Source: Cristatella mucedo (taxonomy: Eukaryota; Bryozoa; Phylactolaemata; Cristatellidae). From it: a stretch of DNA of 64,000 nucleotides. The translations under genes and the position numbers were made by a program. Each line of letters starts with the position of its first letter. Within the stretch, counting starts at the first letter, position 1. This document shows, one piece after another, positions 33,997 through 44,777 of this stretch. The notes below the pieces were generated by a model that saw only the letters and a program-made list of their open reading frames with translations, ran no database searches and was not told where the DNA came from. The DNA is taken from positions 2,125,501 through 2,189,500 of the forward strand of contig WPIO01000007.1 of assembly GCA_009760855.2 (NCBI GenBank), given 5' to 3'.

Positions 33997-34300
33997 ATGT
34001 AATGTAATGTATCTCCGTCTGTAACTCCACAAAGTCATAAAGACCACGTGGGTGTTACGCAGGAGAGTTTTGTATAGCGCACTCACAGCCTAAGCGGCTT
34101 TCGGTACGCATTCGGTAGCCAACAGACTTCGTCTCACGCAACAAAGAGAAGCATAGGAATGCAAAAGCATGGGAAGCATAGCAGAGTCAGGAGAGCAGTT
34201 AAGGTAGTGAGTAGCATAGAAGTAGCAGCTAAGGACCGCTGAAAAAGATGTGCCATAGTCGGCAGTAGGAGAGTAGTTGTCGTTGCGTAGCTGTCTCTAC
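33997..34300 (-). mobile_element. LINE B 3' end, antisense
   Basis: TAATGTAATGTAATG (reverse complement of CATTA repeats) is followed by TATCTCCGTCTGTAACTCCA, CAAAGTCATAAAGACCACGT and GGGTGTTACGCAGGAGAG. The end of the coding region comes next (CTTTCGGTACGCATTCGGTA, CCAACAGACTTCGTCTCACG). It breaks off near 34300. Confidence 0.85.
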
Positions 34301-34605
34301 CAACCAGCAACCAACCACACGGCTGTTAACCAGTTTCTGTCTGTATTAAAAGACGTCCTATACTATCAATATGCATATTTATTACGCGCAGATCGGGCCT
34401 CACCTTGTAATTTTAAAAGCATTATTAGGGAATCTTCTAGTCTGCGGCCAGATACTTTGGCATAATAAGTGAGCCATCTTGCAGCCGTCCGTTGCCTATC
34501 TGCATCATTGAAAATTCAAGTCGTACACCCCACGTCGGATAAAGTCAACGCGATTAAAGCGGCACCTACGCTAAGAAACTCGGTTCATCTAATGTCATTC
34601 TTAAC

Positions 34606-35040
34606 AATAATAAAAATAATACACTTGGTAAAGCACCCTCAGAGAACTCAATCTCTTTCTATGCGCTTTACATTAGGTGCAAAGGAAACACGATCGAATG
34701 GTGAGTGGGATCATGCTTGATAAAAACATTAATAACATGGTTAGGGGTGACATGCACAGGGTCAGCATGCAAGTGTAGTTAGTGGCAGCATGCACAGTGT
34801 CAGCACGCATGAGCACATAAAGGACAAATCACAGGGACTCACTAAATGCCGTCATAAATAGGTGCGTTTTTAATTTCTTTTAAATGTGGTCAAGTCACGG
34901 GATGTCGTAACGCAAGTCGGGAGTGAGTTCCAGGCTTTGAGAGCGTACAAACTAAATGCATGGTCTCCAAAGGATTTGAGGTTTGTACGAGGTATAGGTA
35001 AACGGTTTCCGATAAGCGGGTGTTACGATGTTTGAGACTG
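34606..35040 (-). mobile_element. LINE A 3' end, antisense (two-repeat type)
   Basis: Tail ATAATACACTTGGTAAAGCA, CCCTCAGAGAACTCAATCTC. The 3' UTR has two copies of the short unit (GACATGCACAGGGTCAGCAT and GCAGCATGCACAGTGTCAGC). The end of the coding region follows to about 35040 (CCAAAGGATTTGAGGTTTGT). Confidence 0.85.
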
Positions 35041-35639
35041 ATGCAGTATTCAAGCAAGCTCTTGTCAGATCGTCCATGTGTTATGAATTATTTACCTAAT
35101 TTTCTAAAGACAGACTTCCAACCGAAATAGACGGCCCATAGCAAAAGTCCTTTTACCAATATGAAATCAATTATATTTAACTGAGCTAGATCATTCATCC
35201 GCTAAGGCTCGCACGAAAAGCATCAGCTAGTGGCGTCGGCGTCGTTTCCTCGTAAATATTTGGTAGGCCAAGAAATAGACGATCGCCTTCACTTCGAACA
35301 GTCCTAGCAGTAGTGAGAGAAATTACTCAAAAATTGAGGGAGAATCGCCACCTCTGACTTTCGGCCTCCTACGCCTTCGCCAGCTCCCATAAGGAAAACC
35401 GTAGCGCTTCAAACTGACTATAAACCATGCGTCGCAATTCGCGACCGAAAGGAAGCTCGGCTCACAGCGTCAATGTACACTCAACCTTTGTTGTGCAGTT
35501 CTGTTACTAGCACGATATCCAATGCAAAAGATCACAGGCCCATGTAAATACTGGTTCAACGTTGGGACTGTCAAAGCAGAGCAAAGTGAATAATCATGAA
35601 CAGATGAGACTGCTTGGTGGTCACATATCATCCAGCAGA
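35041..35639. other. Unassigned stretch
   Basis: No recognised gene or element. Confidence 0.3.
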
Positions 35640-36855
35640 GCTCGCCTGTAGATTTCCACAAGGATTATATCACGGTACTTCACTGCTCTCCATTTATACT
35701 GAACCTCTCGAAAAAAGTGATTGAGGTCAATAGGATTTGGGTCAGTGGCGGAGCCACTAGGGGCACGGGGAATAAACACCAAGAATTCGTGCTATAATTT
35801 TCCATTAATTGTGGGTCTAGTCCGGCCTTCATGAAAATCTTGTGGGTCCCACCCCCTGGATGAAAATCCTGGCTCCGAAACTGCGATCGCCCATCACTTC
35901 TGTATTGACCAAACTTACCTGTATTGCTACTTAGAGCATCTTAATCCGAAGCAGCGACTGATGAAATGAGTGTCTACCCTGCAGGCATTCGATTCTGCAT
36001 TCTGCACGTCGGCCAATTCTCTTCGACTAAACCAGGATAGAACTGAACTCCGTCTCATTGGCCACTTCAAGCGTGCGGCTGTACGAGGAGACTTTGCTCT
36101 TTTAATTGGTGACGCTGTAGTGCGACCCGCTATCATGTCCACTGAATTTAGATTTCTTCGTTGATAGCTCCCTAAAGTTTGTAAGCTTAGCGGCGAAGAC
36201 TGCATCTGGAGATAGCCATCACATTTGATCTCTTTAAAATATCAAGGGATGACTACCAGGGTTACTTACTAAAAGTCCAACTAGCTGCCTAATTCTGTCT
36301 AAGGTAGACTATTGGAAATCAGTGTTAGCTGGGCTACCAAAAAGCTATTAGGCCTATGCAGACGGCAGCGAATATGTCTGCAAGTCAACAAATTCCAGAG
36401 GCTCTGCTCCAGGTGCCTCCTGAAGGCTGAAGGAGCCGCAAGAGCTCCCAGTCAATTAATGATAATACAGAGCCCTAGGTTGACCCATAAGGGCGGCCGT
36501 GGCTTGGCCCGTTCCTATCTAGCTGAGGAGCTGCATCAATATAAGCCTCCTCGTGCCCTCAGGTCCTTTAGTGACAATACAATGGCTGCTCTATTCCTAA
36601 GCTAAAACACCCTTCGTGACCGTTGCTTTGGCTGAGGAACTCACTGCTTCAATACATACGCTACAGCATTTTCTCTCGGGCTACATAGCCTTGGCAGCCA
36701 TCATGACTCAGCTATGCTGCTTAAGTTCTCTTTGTCTCATAAGATGAAGTTTTTTGGCTACAGTATGCGTAACGAAAGCCGCTTAAACTAGACTTTGACT
36801 GCCCCATAGAGAATTCTCGTGCACAACATCCTCTTAGTCTGGTCATGCTACAGCG
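35640..36855 (+). mobile_element. LINE B copy interrupted by a MITE
   Basis: Plus-strand RT from about SIYTEPLEK (35690). After the MITE gap come HHFCIDQTYLYCY (the HFYADDTQLY region, both Asp not preserved), SANSLRLNQDRTEL, FGDALLIG-type sequence and the C-terminal module (GGCCGTGGCTTGGCCCGTTC, AGGTCCTTTAGTGACAATAC). It fades near 36855 before the (CATTA)n. Heavily frameshifted. Confidence 0.72.
35743..35883. mobile_element. hAT-like MITE, 141 bp, inside LINE B
   Basis: Imperfect terminal inverted repeats. The left end is CAGTGGCGGAGCCACTA (35743-35759). The right end, 35867-35883, reads as the complement of CAGTTTCGGAGCCAGGA. CAGTGGCG(G/T)AGCC-type termini are common in hAT-like elements. 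There is no coding capacity. An 8-bp target-site duplication is not visible. The LINE B reading frame resumes just after it. Confidence 0.65.
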
Positions 36856-36907
36856 AGTGCTGGTGTGACCGCAAGCTTCTACCAAAGACGAGTCACGTCA
36901 ACCACGG

Positions 36908-37045
36908 GTGATGTACCCAGTGGTTAACGTGCTCACCGCGACCAATGTCTAGCCGAGCTCGTGAGCTCGAGCCCCGTGGCACATGTCAATCGCCTGAATA
37001 GATAAATTTCTGTTAGGGTGCTATACAAACAAATTATATTTCATA
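36908..37045 (+). mobile_element. SINE1 copy
   Basis: Head ACCCAGTGGTTAACGTGCTC, ACCGCGACCAATGTC, a B-box region GTGAGCTCGAGCCCCGTGGC, tail TCGCCTGAATAGATAAATTT and TTAGGGTGCTATACAAAC. It starts about 50 bp beyond the fading end of the LINE B copy. Confidence 0.78.
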
Positions 37046-37230
37046 TTATATTTTAATCAACAAACTACGTTCCGATTCAGCGGAAAAATCGTATTCGGAC
37101 TGAAGGAAGTGAGTTGACTTGAGAAATTTAGAAAGATCCATCAAGAAAATATTGCAGCCTGTTTCAAAGACTTTGTTCAAGTGCAGCCTGAATAATTTTC
37201 GTTAAAAGAATTAATAAAATGAATATAATT

Positions 37231-37375
37231 ATATATATAATTCATTTATATAGCGCCCCAAGAGAACTTAATCTCTATTCAGGCGCTTCACATGTGCCTC
37301 GGGGCTCGAGCCCACGACCTCAGTCAGACCTTGGTCGGGGCGAGCACCTTAACCGCTAGACCAAACCAGCTCGGA
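37231..37375 (-). mobile_element. SINE1 copy, best preserved
   Basis: The tail hairpin at 37252-37288 matches the LINE A hairpin at 55901-55937 in 33 of 37 positions by eye. The B-box region GGGCTCGAGCCC is near 37302. The head ends at GGACC/GACCAAACCAGCTC (37360-37375). The 3' end runs into TATAATTATATATATAATTC, a short TA-rich seed. It is opposite in orientation to the copy 190 bp upstream. Confidence 0.9.
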
Positions 37376-38009
37376 AAATATGTCGAGTACCTATCGTATT
37401 AAAAGAAAGAAGCGTCGCGTGCCTATCTTACGGCCATCAATGAAAGCCAGCTCTAAGGCTATTTATGCATGAGCCTCCTCCTGGTATCGAACTCCATACT
37501 CAGCATTTCCACACCGCTTGGCTAGTAATAAAGATACGCCACACTTAATGCGCATTCGGCGTGGCGGCATGCTTTCGCTCTTAGATGGAAAAACGTAACA
37601 TTAATATAAACGTAGGAGCCTTCAGTGTTTGAGATTGAGGGACCCTACTAGAAGCTTATCGAGCAGCCTACTTGAAGGCAAGGTCTAGGTTATTTTAATT
37701 TACTACTTGGCCATGCAACCATGCACATCAACAATTAGAAACCCACCGGATGAGCTAAATTAATATATAAAAGCTCTTATAGAGAGACGCAAAAAAAATT
37801 CTAAACCAGCGGTGTGCTAAATCAGCCATATAATGACTGTTGAGATATTTATCTTCCGTGGTTCTTGAATTACGACCGATCTTGGAACCGGCTAAGTGTT
37901 CATTCAGGATGGAAGTTTTCTCACGGTTAAGCTACTAAAACCAGGAGAAATGTAGTAGGCATTCAGTTGCGCCTTAACCGTTGAGCTGACTTGCGCACTA
38001 GGCTTGGGC
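37376..38009. other. Unassigned stretch
   Basis: No recognised feature. Confidence 0.3.
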
Positions 38010-38340
38010 CATGCGACCGTTGTTGAACGTTGTGGTTGCTATTGGACGTCTGACACATTCCTTTGCTGTCGAATGAATCTACTTCTCTTTGGATAGGGAC
38101 TTGTTATCTTAAGGTTTGGATGCTCTTCATTGATGCCGTATTACGCCTCTGTCGGCATACCTCGGTGCATTGGTGCTGCACGTGCAAGTCGCTAGACGCT
38201 ATTCCGAGGCCGTCAGGCGTCAGCAGGATTCGTCTCTCGTCGACTGGGAGCGAAGTGCTTTACGGCCCCGTTCTGTTTGAACACGGTAGCTGCTGCACCC
38301 CATTCCTAATAATAGGACGCCGAAGAACGCTACTGTGCCG
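38010..38340 (+). repeat. Repeat C copy
   Basis: Same orientation as 9770-10027: AAGGTTTGGATGCTCTT, CATACCTCGGTGCATTGGTG and TCTCGTCGACTGGGAGCGAA align with that copy and with the reverse complement of 41118-41330 (GTTGTTGAACG at the start). Confidence 0.45.
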
Positions 38341-38379
38341 CTCGGCGTGTGTGAACGGAAAATAGAAGGATGCCGGAAG

Positions 38380-38515
38380 ACGGGGACGCTTAAGGATGGG
38401 GAGCAAAAATTAGAAAGACAGTGAGAGGGGGAGAGACATCGAGCGAGAGAAGGACAGCAGGAGAGAGGCAGAGCGGAAGGAGCGGAAGGAGCAGAAGGCC
38501 CGAGGGACGGAATGA
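38380..38515. repeat. Purine-rich tract
   Basis: Over 100 bp of the plus strand is dominated by A and G (runs such as GAGAGGGGGAGAGAC and GGAAGGAGCGGAAGGAGC), with several sub-repeats. Antisense frames are Ser/Pro/Leu-rich for this reason. Confidence 0.7.
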
Positions 38516-39139
38516 GGCAAGACTCGATAGAATTGTTTTGTCCTGGGAGCCTGGCGGGCAAGCCGAAAATAGTTTAGTACAACAACCGCAAAGCCACGAC
38601 CGCGGTTGATGAGAGTAGGAGGGCACGGTTAGTGGGTGAGCTGATCGCACTAGCAGCTCAGTCGTTAGGAAGCTATCAATCACTCCGACGGGAATATGCA
38701 ACCACCTTAGATCGTTGGCGGTTCAAGTACTAGAGCATAGACGCACGCCTCGCTGCGGCCGCCTGCCACCCACGAACCTGCTGGACTATTGCTCGAAAAG
38801 CAGCCTTGCACTAGACTTCCAGACTTGGACGACAGGGCTATCGGCTGTAAGCACTAAAGCTTACCTTAACTTCGCATCCGGCTGAGCTCGCTCGGCATTT
38901 GCTGTAAATGCCCGCTAGAACTGAGCCCTTTCATCCTACGGCACCAACTTCGCCAGTAAACGTATTAACGTCAAGAGCGAATGGAAGCGAGACGGGCGAA
39001 CCGCGCAACGCAGTGCCCAGCGATTGCCAGGCGCATAGTCTATCGAACTAGTCCGTAAACAGTATGCTATTTTAGTTCTTGCGTCAGAGTACCATGAAGA
39101 GTTGTATGCCAATCGTGCTCACTTCAGCGGTTACTGGTA
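38516..39139. other. Unassigned stretch
   Basis: No recognised feature. Confidence 0.3.
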
Positions 39140-39330
39140 AGAATCGTTATTATAATATATTAGGCTGTTCTTATGGCACCCTAAGAGAACATCATATTTA
39201 TCAAGGCGCTCTAAAACTCGCTGCAAGAGACTTAATACCAATGGGGTTAGTGACATGCACCACGTTACAAATCATGGAAAAGCAGCACAGGCATAGCGAG
39301 CTTTACACCTGCGCGCTTAAGAAAAACATG
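39140..39330 (-). mobile_element. LINE A 3' end, decayed, antisense
   Basis: ATTAGGCTGTTCTTATGGCA, CCCTAAGAGAACATCATATT and AAGGCGCTCTAAAACTCGCT correspond to the tail. GGTTAGTGACATGCACCACG corresponds to the 3' UTR. A 91-codon frame reads through it by chance. Confidence 0.6.
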
Positions 39331-40047
39331 ACAGCACTCGTGGCTACCGGTTAGTAAGACCGCTGCCGAGTCACTGCATTAAATCAGGCACAGAGGCGGG
39401 CAGGCACCAAAAGCACACCGGAACAAAAAAAGATACGCTCGCCGGGGGGCTAGGGGCAAAGAGAAAGCTTACCACAACGCATGCGTCTTGAGCTGAGACT
39501 TTAAAAGGTCGTTGCCATGTTATTTCCGGTTCGCGACTGTTGCCAGCAGCGATTATCTGACGTTCAGTGCATGCGAACTGAAGGCTCGTTCACCAAAAGA
39601 TTTCAATCGAGAGACGCTGAGATAGTCAGTATCTGAGGAGCACGTGGTTCGCTAACTCAATGGAGGAACACTAAGGTTGTATAGGTAGGCTGGTTCGTGC
39701 GAGCAAAGCAACGTGTGAGCCAGAATGAGGCTCATTGAGACCTCGATTCAATGTTCAGACGAGGTGCGTTGCGGCAGCGACGCCTTCCGACCACATACTA
39801 GACGAGCTTCGGCCGAAGTGAGCATGCTGGCAGGGGGAGGCAAACTCAGCGACAGGTTCACATGCGAATGGCATTGATTTGGCTAGGGCTGGGTGGGGGT
39901 GGCAGCCAGACCGCGGCGGCCTTGCTAGAGGCGATTGCCAAGGGGTCGCTGTAGATGTTCGTCAGACGGAAAGCCACCCAAAACTTATATCCGAACCATT
40001 GTGTACATTGCGTGGGTCGCGGCCGTTTGGCTGGCTACCCTTCAATA
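39331..40047. other. Unassigned stretch
   Basis: No gene recognised. A short piece near 39568-39600 (GAACTGAAGGCTCGTTCACC) resembles antisense LINE A coding sequence (22700-22720). Confidence 0.35.
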
Positions 40048-40228
40048 CACAGTTGAACGCTGACCCTGTGCATGTCACCCCTAATCATGTTATTCATTTT
40101 GTTTGTTTTTCAAGCATGATTTTGCTTACCATTTAATTGCATTTCCCATTGCAGAAAGTGTAAAGCGCCTAGAAAGAGATCAAGTTCTCTGAGGGCGCTT
40201 TATCAAGTACATTATTATTATTATTATT
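40048..40228 (+). mobile_element. LINE A 3' end (two-repeat subfamily)
   Basis: GCTGACCCTGTGCATGTCAC, TTCAAGCATGATTTTGCTTA, TGTAAAGCGCCTAGAAAGAG, GGGCGCTTTATCAAG, then (ATT)n. It is a 5'-truncated insertion immediately next to the 17-bp minisatellite. Confidence 0.88.
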
Positions 40229-40285
40229 GAACCTGCAGCCACGGGTTGAAGGCGGCTCCGGCGACTGTCTGACTACCAGAGCGGT

Positions 40286-40708
40286 GGTGGCCATTGCTTG
40301 ATGGTGGCCATTGCTTGATGGTGGCCATTGCTTGATGGTGGCCATTGCTTGATGGTGGCCATTGCTTGATGGTGGCCATTGCTTGATGGTGGCCATTGCT
40401 TGATGGTGGCCATTGCTTGATGGTGGCCATTGCTTGATGGTGGCCATTGCTTGATGGTGGCCATTGCTTGATGGTGGCCATTGCTTGATGGTGGCCATTG
40501 CTTGATGGTGGCCATTGCTTGATGGTGGCCATTGCTTGATGGTGGCCATTGCTTGATGGTGGCCATTGCTTGATGGTGGCCCATTGCTTGATGGTGGCCA
40601 TTGCTTGATGGTGGCCATTGCTTGATGGTGGCCATTGCTTGATGGTGGCCATTGCTTGATGGTGGCCATTGCTTGATGGTGGCCATTGCTTGATGGTGGC
40701 CATTGCTT
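40286..40708. repeat. 17-bp minisatellite, 24 units plus a partial
   Basis: The unit is GGTGGCCATTGCTTGAT. Seventeen perfect units run 40286-40574, one 18-bp unit with an extra C runs 40575-40592, six units run 40593-40694, and a 14-bp partial follows. Apart from the extra C the units look identical, implying recent expansion or homogenisation. Since 17 is not a multiple of three and no antisense phase contains a stop, all three antisense frames stay open. This gives three spurious proteins of 137-215 residues. Confidence 0.97.
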
Positions 40709-40959
40709 CTCTCGAGCCGTCCCTAGCTGGGGCGGGTTCAAGCCCGCTGGGCAACCTCCGGCCATTACCTGGTCGATGCAGGAGCTGCCTTAGATGCATC
40801 AGTGCCCAAAACAGCATCCAGCAATGGTTAATGCTTATTGTGAAGATAGACTTCCCCAAAGAAAATTTCATCGCTTATTACTGACGGTGCGATGCTCTGT
40901 AAACGGTCAGCGAGTTCAATGCAATCGCAGAAATCTCATCTGCTGCTGTCCGTCGGGCA

Positions 40960-41600
40960 GGCAGGCACGTAGACAGGGGCTGTGGCCGTTTGGCCTTCGT
41001 GGAAGGCAGTGACCAGGAACTGGTGCCGAGCGTGTTGCTGCAAACGTGGCGCACGGCTTCCGCGTCCGGTCAGAGTTAGGCCGTAAACGTAGCGCTCGTG
41101 ATGGAGCTAGTCTCCGCCGGCACTCGACTGATACTGGTGAACCTGAACCTCGCAGAACGGCCAGCTACTCGTAAGCGCTGCACGCATGCACGAGTGTGTG
41201 CAGACAGTAGCAGGATCGCAGCGGCGAGCGCTCGTGCCTTAGCGTGAAAACTCCGAATCCACGATGTAGGCAAGTCTGTCTGACAGCAGTCTGTCTTACA
41301 GGCGTTCAACAGCGGCAACCGCTATGGCGCACTAGGTAAGGCGGTAGCTTTTCACGACATCGGTCTGCAAGCGGCGGTGATAGCCGTAAAGGCTCTTCTG
41401 TCGATATGCAAAAGAGGCTGTTGAATCAGCTAGTATTTTTTAACAGCGGCCACACAACGTATGGACCAATGGATTTGTGAGCTCAAATCAGCTCTCGTGC
41501 CGAGTCTGAAATCACAACTGCCTACCTATCTCACGGCGCCCGCTTTTCTATGGCCGAGGTCACACATTATTGCATTATTGCATAATTTCAAGCAATGATT
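40960..41600 (-). repeat. Repeat C, longest copy, carrying a SINE2
   Basis: Matches 26500-26665 at its start, then 33060-33480 across its middle and end. The match resumes beyond the SINE2 at GCGGCCACACAACG (against GCGGCCAGTACATAA at 33355) and continues through GAGCTCAAATCAGCTC. At least 500 bp of consensus is implied; true ends are unknown. Confidence 0.55.
41317..41441 (+). mobile_element. SINE2 copy with 9-bp target-site duplication
   Basis: The head has CTATGGCGCACTAGGTAAGG (A-box-like). A deletion removes the B-box region present at 48560-48600. The 3' part reads CTGCAAGCGGCGGTGATAGC and AAAAGAGGCTGTTGAATCAG. The flanks AACAGCGGC at 41308-41316 and 41442-41450 are identical. The repeat C copy at 33355 has a single AACAGCGGC, the empty site. 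Confidence 0.88.
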
Positions 41601-42369
41601 ACCAGCATTTTAAATCCGGCTGGTTTAGCTGTCGCTGCCATTTCAGTGTTCGCCCTCGGGAATGTCCTCTGTGGACCTCGCTTGGAAGCATGGCAGCTTC
41701 CAGGCTCGCGGCTACCTGGTTTTTATAGGGCGTTTCTGGGGCTACGAGTCGAGAAACTTGGAGACGCGCCTGTTGGTTCTCCAGTGGCTGCGCCATCGCT
41801 ATCTTGAGGAGCTGCCTACTAAACGGGCGTCCGGTCGGCGGCTTGCCTCTGGGGGGCCGGCCCACTTCATCGATCGATTCCCATGAGCTGAGGATCTTTT
41901 TTTTTAGCAGGTAACCGTATTTTAGAGCGAGTGCCCATGCGTTTAGAAGAGTAAAGAGATAATTCTTTAAAAAAAAAGGGGTGAAAGGCCTGCCGTATTG
42001 AGTGTTCGGCGAACAGCTTCAGATTTCCCAAAGTGGGACGACAATATCCGTGCATAGACATGTAAGCACTTGTTCGCTTGCAGATTCAGGCGCAGCTTCA
42101 GAGCGCAGCTCTGAGGCTCAACGAACATGAGGCTCGACGAACATGATGTACCCGGATATCGATTCGCTTTCGAGGCGGTTAAGGAGCCTTTTCGGTAGCG
42201 CACCCTCGAAGAGCTTCGCCGACGGGAGCAACTCGACCGGAGGCAACCGGTTTCCTTTTACGAATGACTACGTACGAAACAAAACTGGTTAACGCGCCTT
42301 CCGGGTGCAATTTCGGTCCACCCCGCCCAAAGGGGGGAGGGATGATTAATTCTTCGCGTTCGGGATCTA
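41601..42369. other. Unassigned stretch
   Basis: No gene recognised. A short tandem duplication (ATGAGGCTCGACGAACATGA and a neighbouring variant) lies near 42110-42145. Confidence 0.3.
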
Positions 42370-42622
42370 GGTGGGTCCCTGTGATTCGTCTTTGATGTGC
42401 TTATGCGTGCTGACACTGTGCATGCTGCCACTAACCACATTTGCATGCTGACCCTGTGCATGTCACCCCTAACCATATTATTCATCTCGTTTGTTTTTCA
42501 AGCATGATTTTACTTACCATTCAATTGCATTTCACTTTACAGCAAATGTAAAGCGCCTAGAGAGAGATTGAGTTCTCTGAGGGCGCTTTATCAAGTGAAT
42601 TATTATTATTATTATTATTCCG
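42370..42622 (+). mobile_element. LINE A 3' end (two-repeat subfamily)
   Basis: Starts at GGTGGGTCCCTGTGATTCGT just after the coding end, has two 3' UTR units, then TGTAAAGCGCCTAGAGAGAG, GGGCGCTTTATCAAGTG and (ATT)n. It is very similar to 40048-40228 and to the 3' end of 15105-16395. Confidence 0.9.
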
Positions 42623-43445
42623 GGCTGCTCACCTGGCAGCCGGCGTATAGTCTGGCTTTCCGAAACGGCGAGCGCAATATATTTTAAAGGAAGGGCAGCT
42701 AAACAGGGCTTTCGGATGAAGTGTCTTCGGTGAGGCTCAAATTCAGAGTCCGTTCTTAGAAGAGGCCTCTGTAAATAAACTCGCGAGATAGTCTTATTTT
42801 AATCTGCGTTTGCGGACGCTTTCGGGCGGCTAGCATTCGCAGCTTCCGGGTCGGCCTCCAAAAGAGGCCACCGGGCTTGAAAGGGGGAGACAATCCCAGG
42901 AAGACATTCCGCGAGTCCTCCTTTAAGTGCTTCTATTCCGAGCGGATCGCTGCAACAGTCCTCCGTACGACCTGTCGTCGGGCTGGATAGCGTGACCGAG
43001 CCGCCAGCCTGCTGGCTCCAACACTATACACTTTATTCTCCAAAACCACGCCGGCCAACTCTAGATGGCTGCCGGCATCGAGGGATCTAGCCCCCCTTCC
43101 TTCGCACTCCTGCAGCTTCCATGCATGCGTTGTTCGTGCACTGTCGAGCCATTGTTCATTCCGAATCCGTTCGACAGCTGGCGGCAGTTTGTGGTAGCTG
43201 GATGTCCCCACAGATGCCCCAATGCGTGGATTTGGGCAGGACTACCGAGTCATCTGCCGAGTCATCGTTCACTCTCCACAACTCGTGAGCCTGCGGCTGC
43301 TCAGGTCTGAGTCTGAGCCATCGTAGGGTCTCCGCCCAGTGCTCGCAGGCTGCAGGCATGCAGTCCCCCGCATTCACTGAGAGATCGCCGAGAGGCGAAA
43401 CTCAGACCGAGCGTTTGCAATTGACACATCAGAGCACTTCAAGCC
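42623..43445. other. Unassigned GC-rich stretch
   Basis: No recognised gene; overlapping frames on both strands lack known motifs. Confidence 0.3.
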
Positions 43446-43990
43446 GGGCTGCACTGGATCCCAGACAAGCAGCCATCGACTTCAAGGTTCCGCCACTCAT
43501 TCTTCGGTCCCTTAATCCTCTGGCTCAAGCCTACCAATCAGAACTACCCCCACCAGGCTACGCAGCGTACCGCCGGCATTTCGGACTCAAATCGTTTAGC
43601 TTTACCTCGTACGAACCTCAAACTGTTTGGAGACCGTGCCTTTAGTTCGTATGCTCCCAAAGCCTGAAACTCACTTCTGACTGGCATCGCGACATCCCCT
43701 GACCTGACAATATTTAAAAAACATTGCTTAAAGTGCATCTATTTATCACAGCACTTAGTGGGTTCAAGTGATTCGTCCTTTGCGTGCTTATGCGTACTGA
43801 CACTGTGCATGCTCCTACTAACCACATTTGAATGCTGACCTTGCGCATGTAACCTCTAAACATATTATGCTTGTCGTCATTGAGCATGCTACCACTAATC
43901 ATTCGATCTTGATTCTCTAATAGCAAATGTAAAGTGCCTATAAAGAGATTGGGTTCTCTGAGGGTGCAATACTAATGACATACCAGTATT
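43446..43990 (+). mobile_element. LINE A copy (three-repeat subfamily)
   Basis: C-terminal coding sequence (AGCAGCCATCGACTTCAAGG, AACTGTTTGGAGACCGTGCC, CTCCCAAAGCCTGAAACTCA). The 3' UTR has three short units (the last is TGAGCATGCTACCACTAATC). The tail is AAAGTGCCTATAAAGAGATT..GAGGGTGCAATACTAATG. Frame broken. Confidence 0.83.
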
Positions 43991-44777
43991 TAACCTTTTG
44001 CGGAGCCCTTGGGCTTCGGAATCGCCCAGCATAGTATGCTCTTGGTTGAAGTGCTCATGAGCCCGACTTCGGCTCAGACCGACACGGCTTTTACTCAAAT
44101 GAGGTGACAAATACGTTCGGTATTGCTAGCCATCAGTTAGTATCATTTCATTATCTGTAGCATAGTTGAGAGATTACATCTAGCTACATCTATAAGACCT
44201 CTGACATCGAGCAACTCAGCTGCTTCAATTAAATTAGACAAATTAATTTAATTAAATTAGACACGGGAAGACACGCCTGCTCGAGACTTTCTGAACTATC
44301 AGGACAGGGAAGTTCGTTGAATGCAGTCGCACTTCCACTGTGAATCTGTTTTGATGATCTTGACTGTCTGACCTCACACCGCTATCAGCATCATTAACTT
44401 AGTTTCGCCACTGTTCATAGACTGTTTTAAAACCTTCAATGTGATGCTTTTTCTTTGTCCTCTTCATTTCAGGGCCCTAGTACGGCGATTGGCATCCGGC
44501 AAGAAAAAGCTGTAAACTAAATTAGCGATGCATGCCATCAGTAAGATGGTAATGCCATTATTATATATATTATTAGTTCTGGGAGCTGTTTCAATGTTTC
44601 AAGAGCTGACTCATTAAACAAAAATCGTACCTGATGATATTCATGATTTAAAGTATCGTCTTTGTTGGCAAAAGTCCAGAAGATCCGGAAGTGTTCGGAC
44701 CCAGATATATAGGTATTCAAAGATTAATGTGCATGTACAATCATTACAGACACAATATGTGCTAGAACTAGTAGACA
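43991..44777. other. Unassigned stretch
   Basis: AT-rich. A 14-bp direct repeat, AATTAAATTAGACA, occurs at about 44228 and 44250. No gene recognised. Confidence 0.3.

Noticed and set aside
35955-35990. CTGATGA-type hammerhead ribozyme cores here and near 44631
   Set aside because: No paired stem followed by GAAA could be arranged at either place.
40712-40765. GGGTTCAAGCCCGC as a SINE or tRNA B box next to the minisatellite
   Set aside because: No A box precedes it at a suitable distance and no SINE tail follows.
40169-40871. Three overlapping antisense open frames of 137-215 codons rich in Ala-Thr-Ile-Lys-Gln-Trp-Pro
   Set aside because: They only read through the 17-bp minisatellite in its three phases; flanking residues differ and no start or domain supports a gene.
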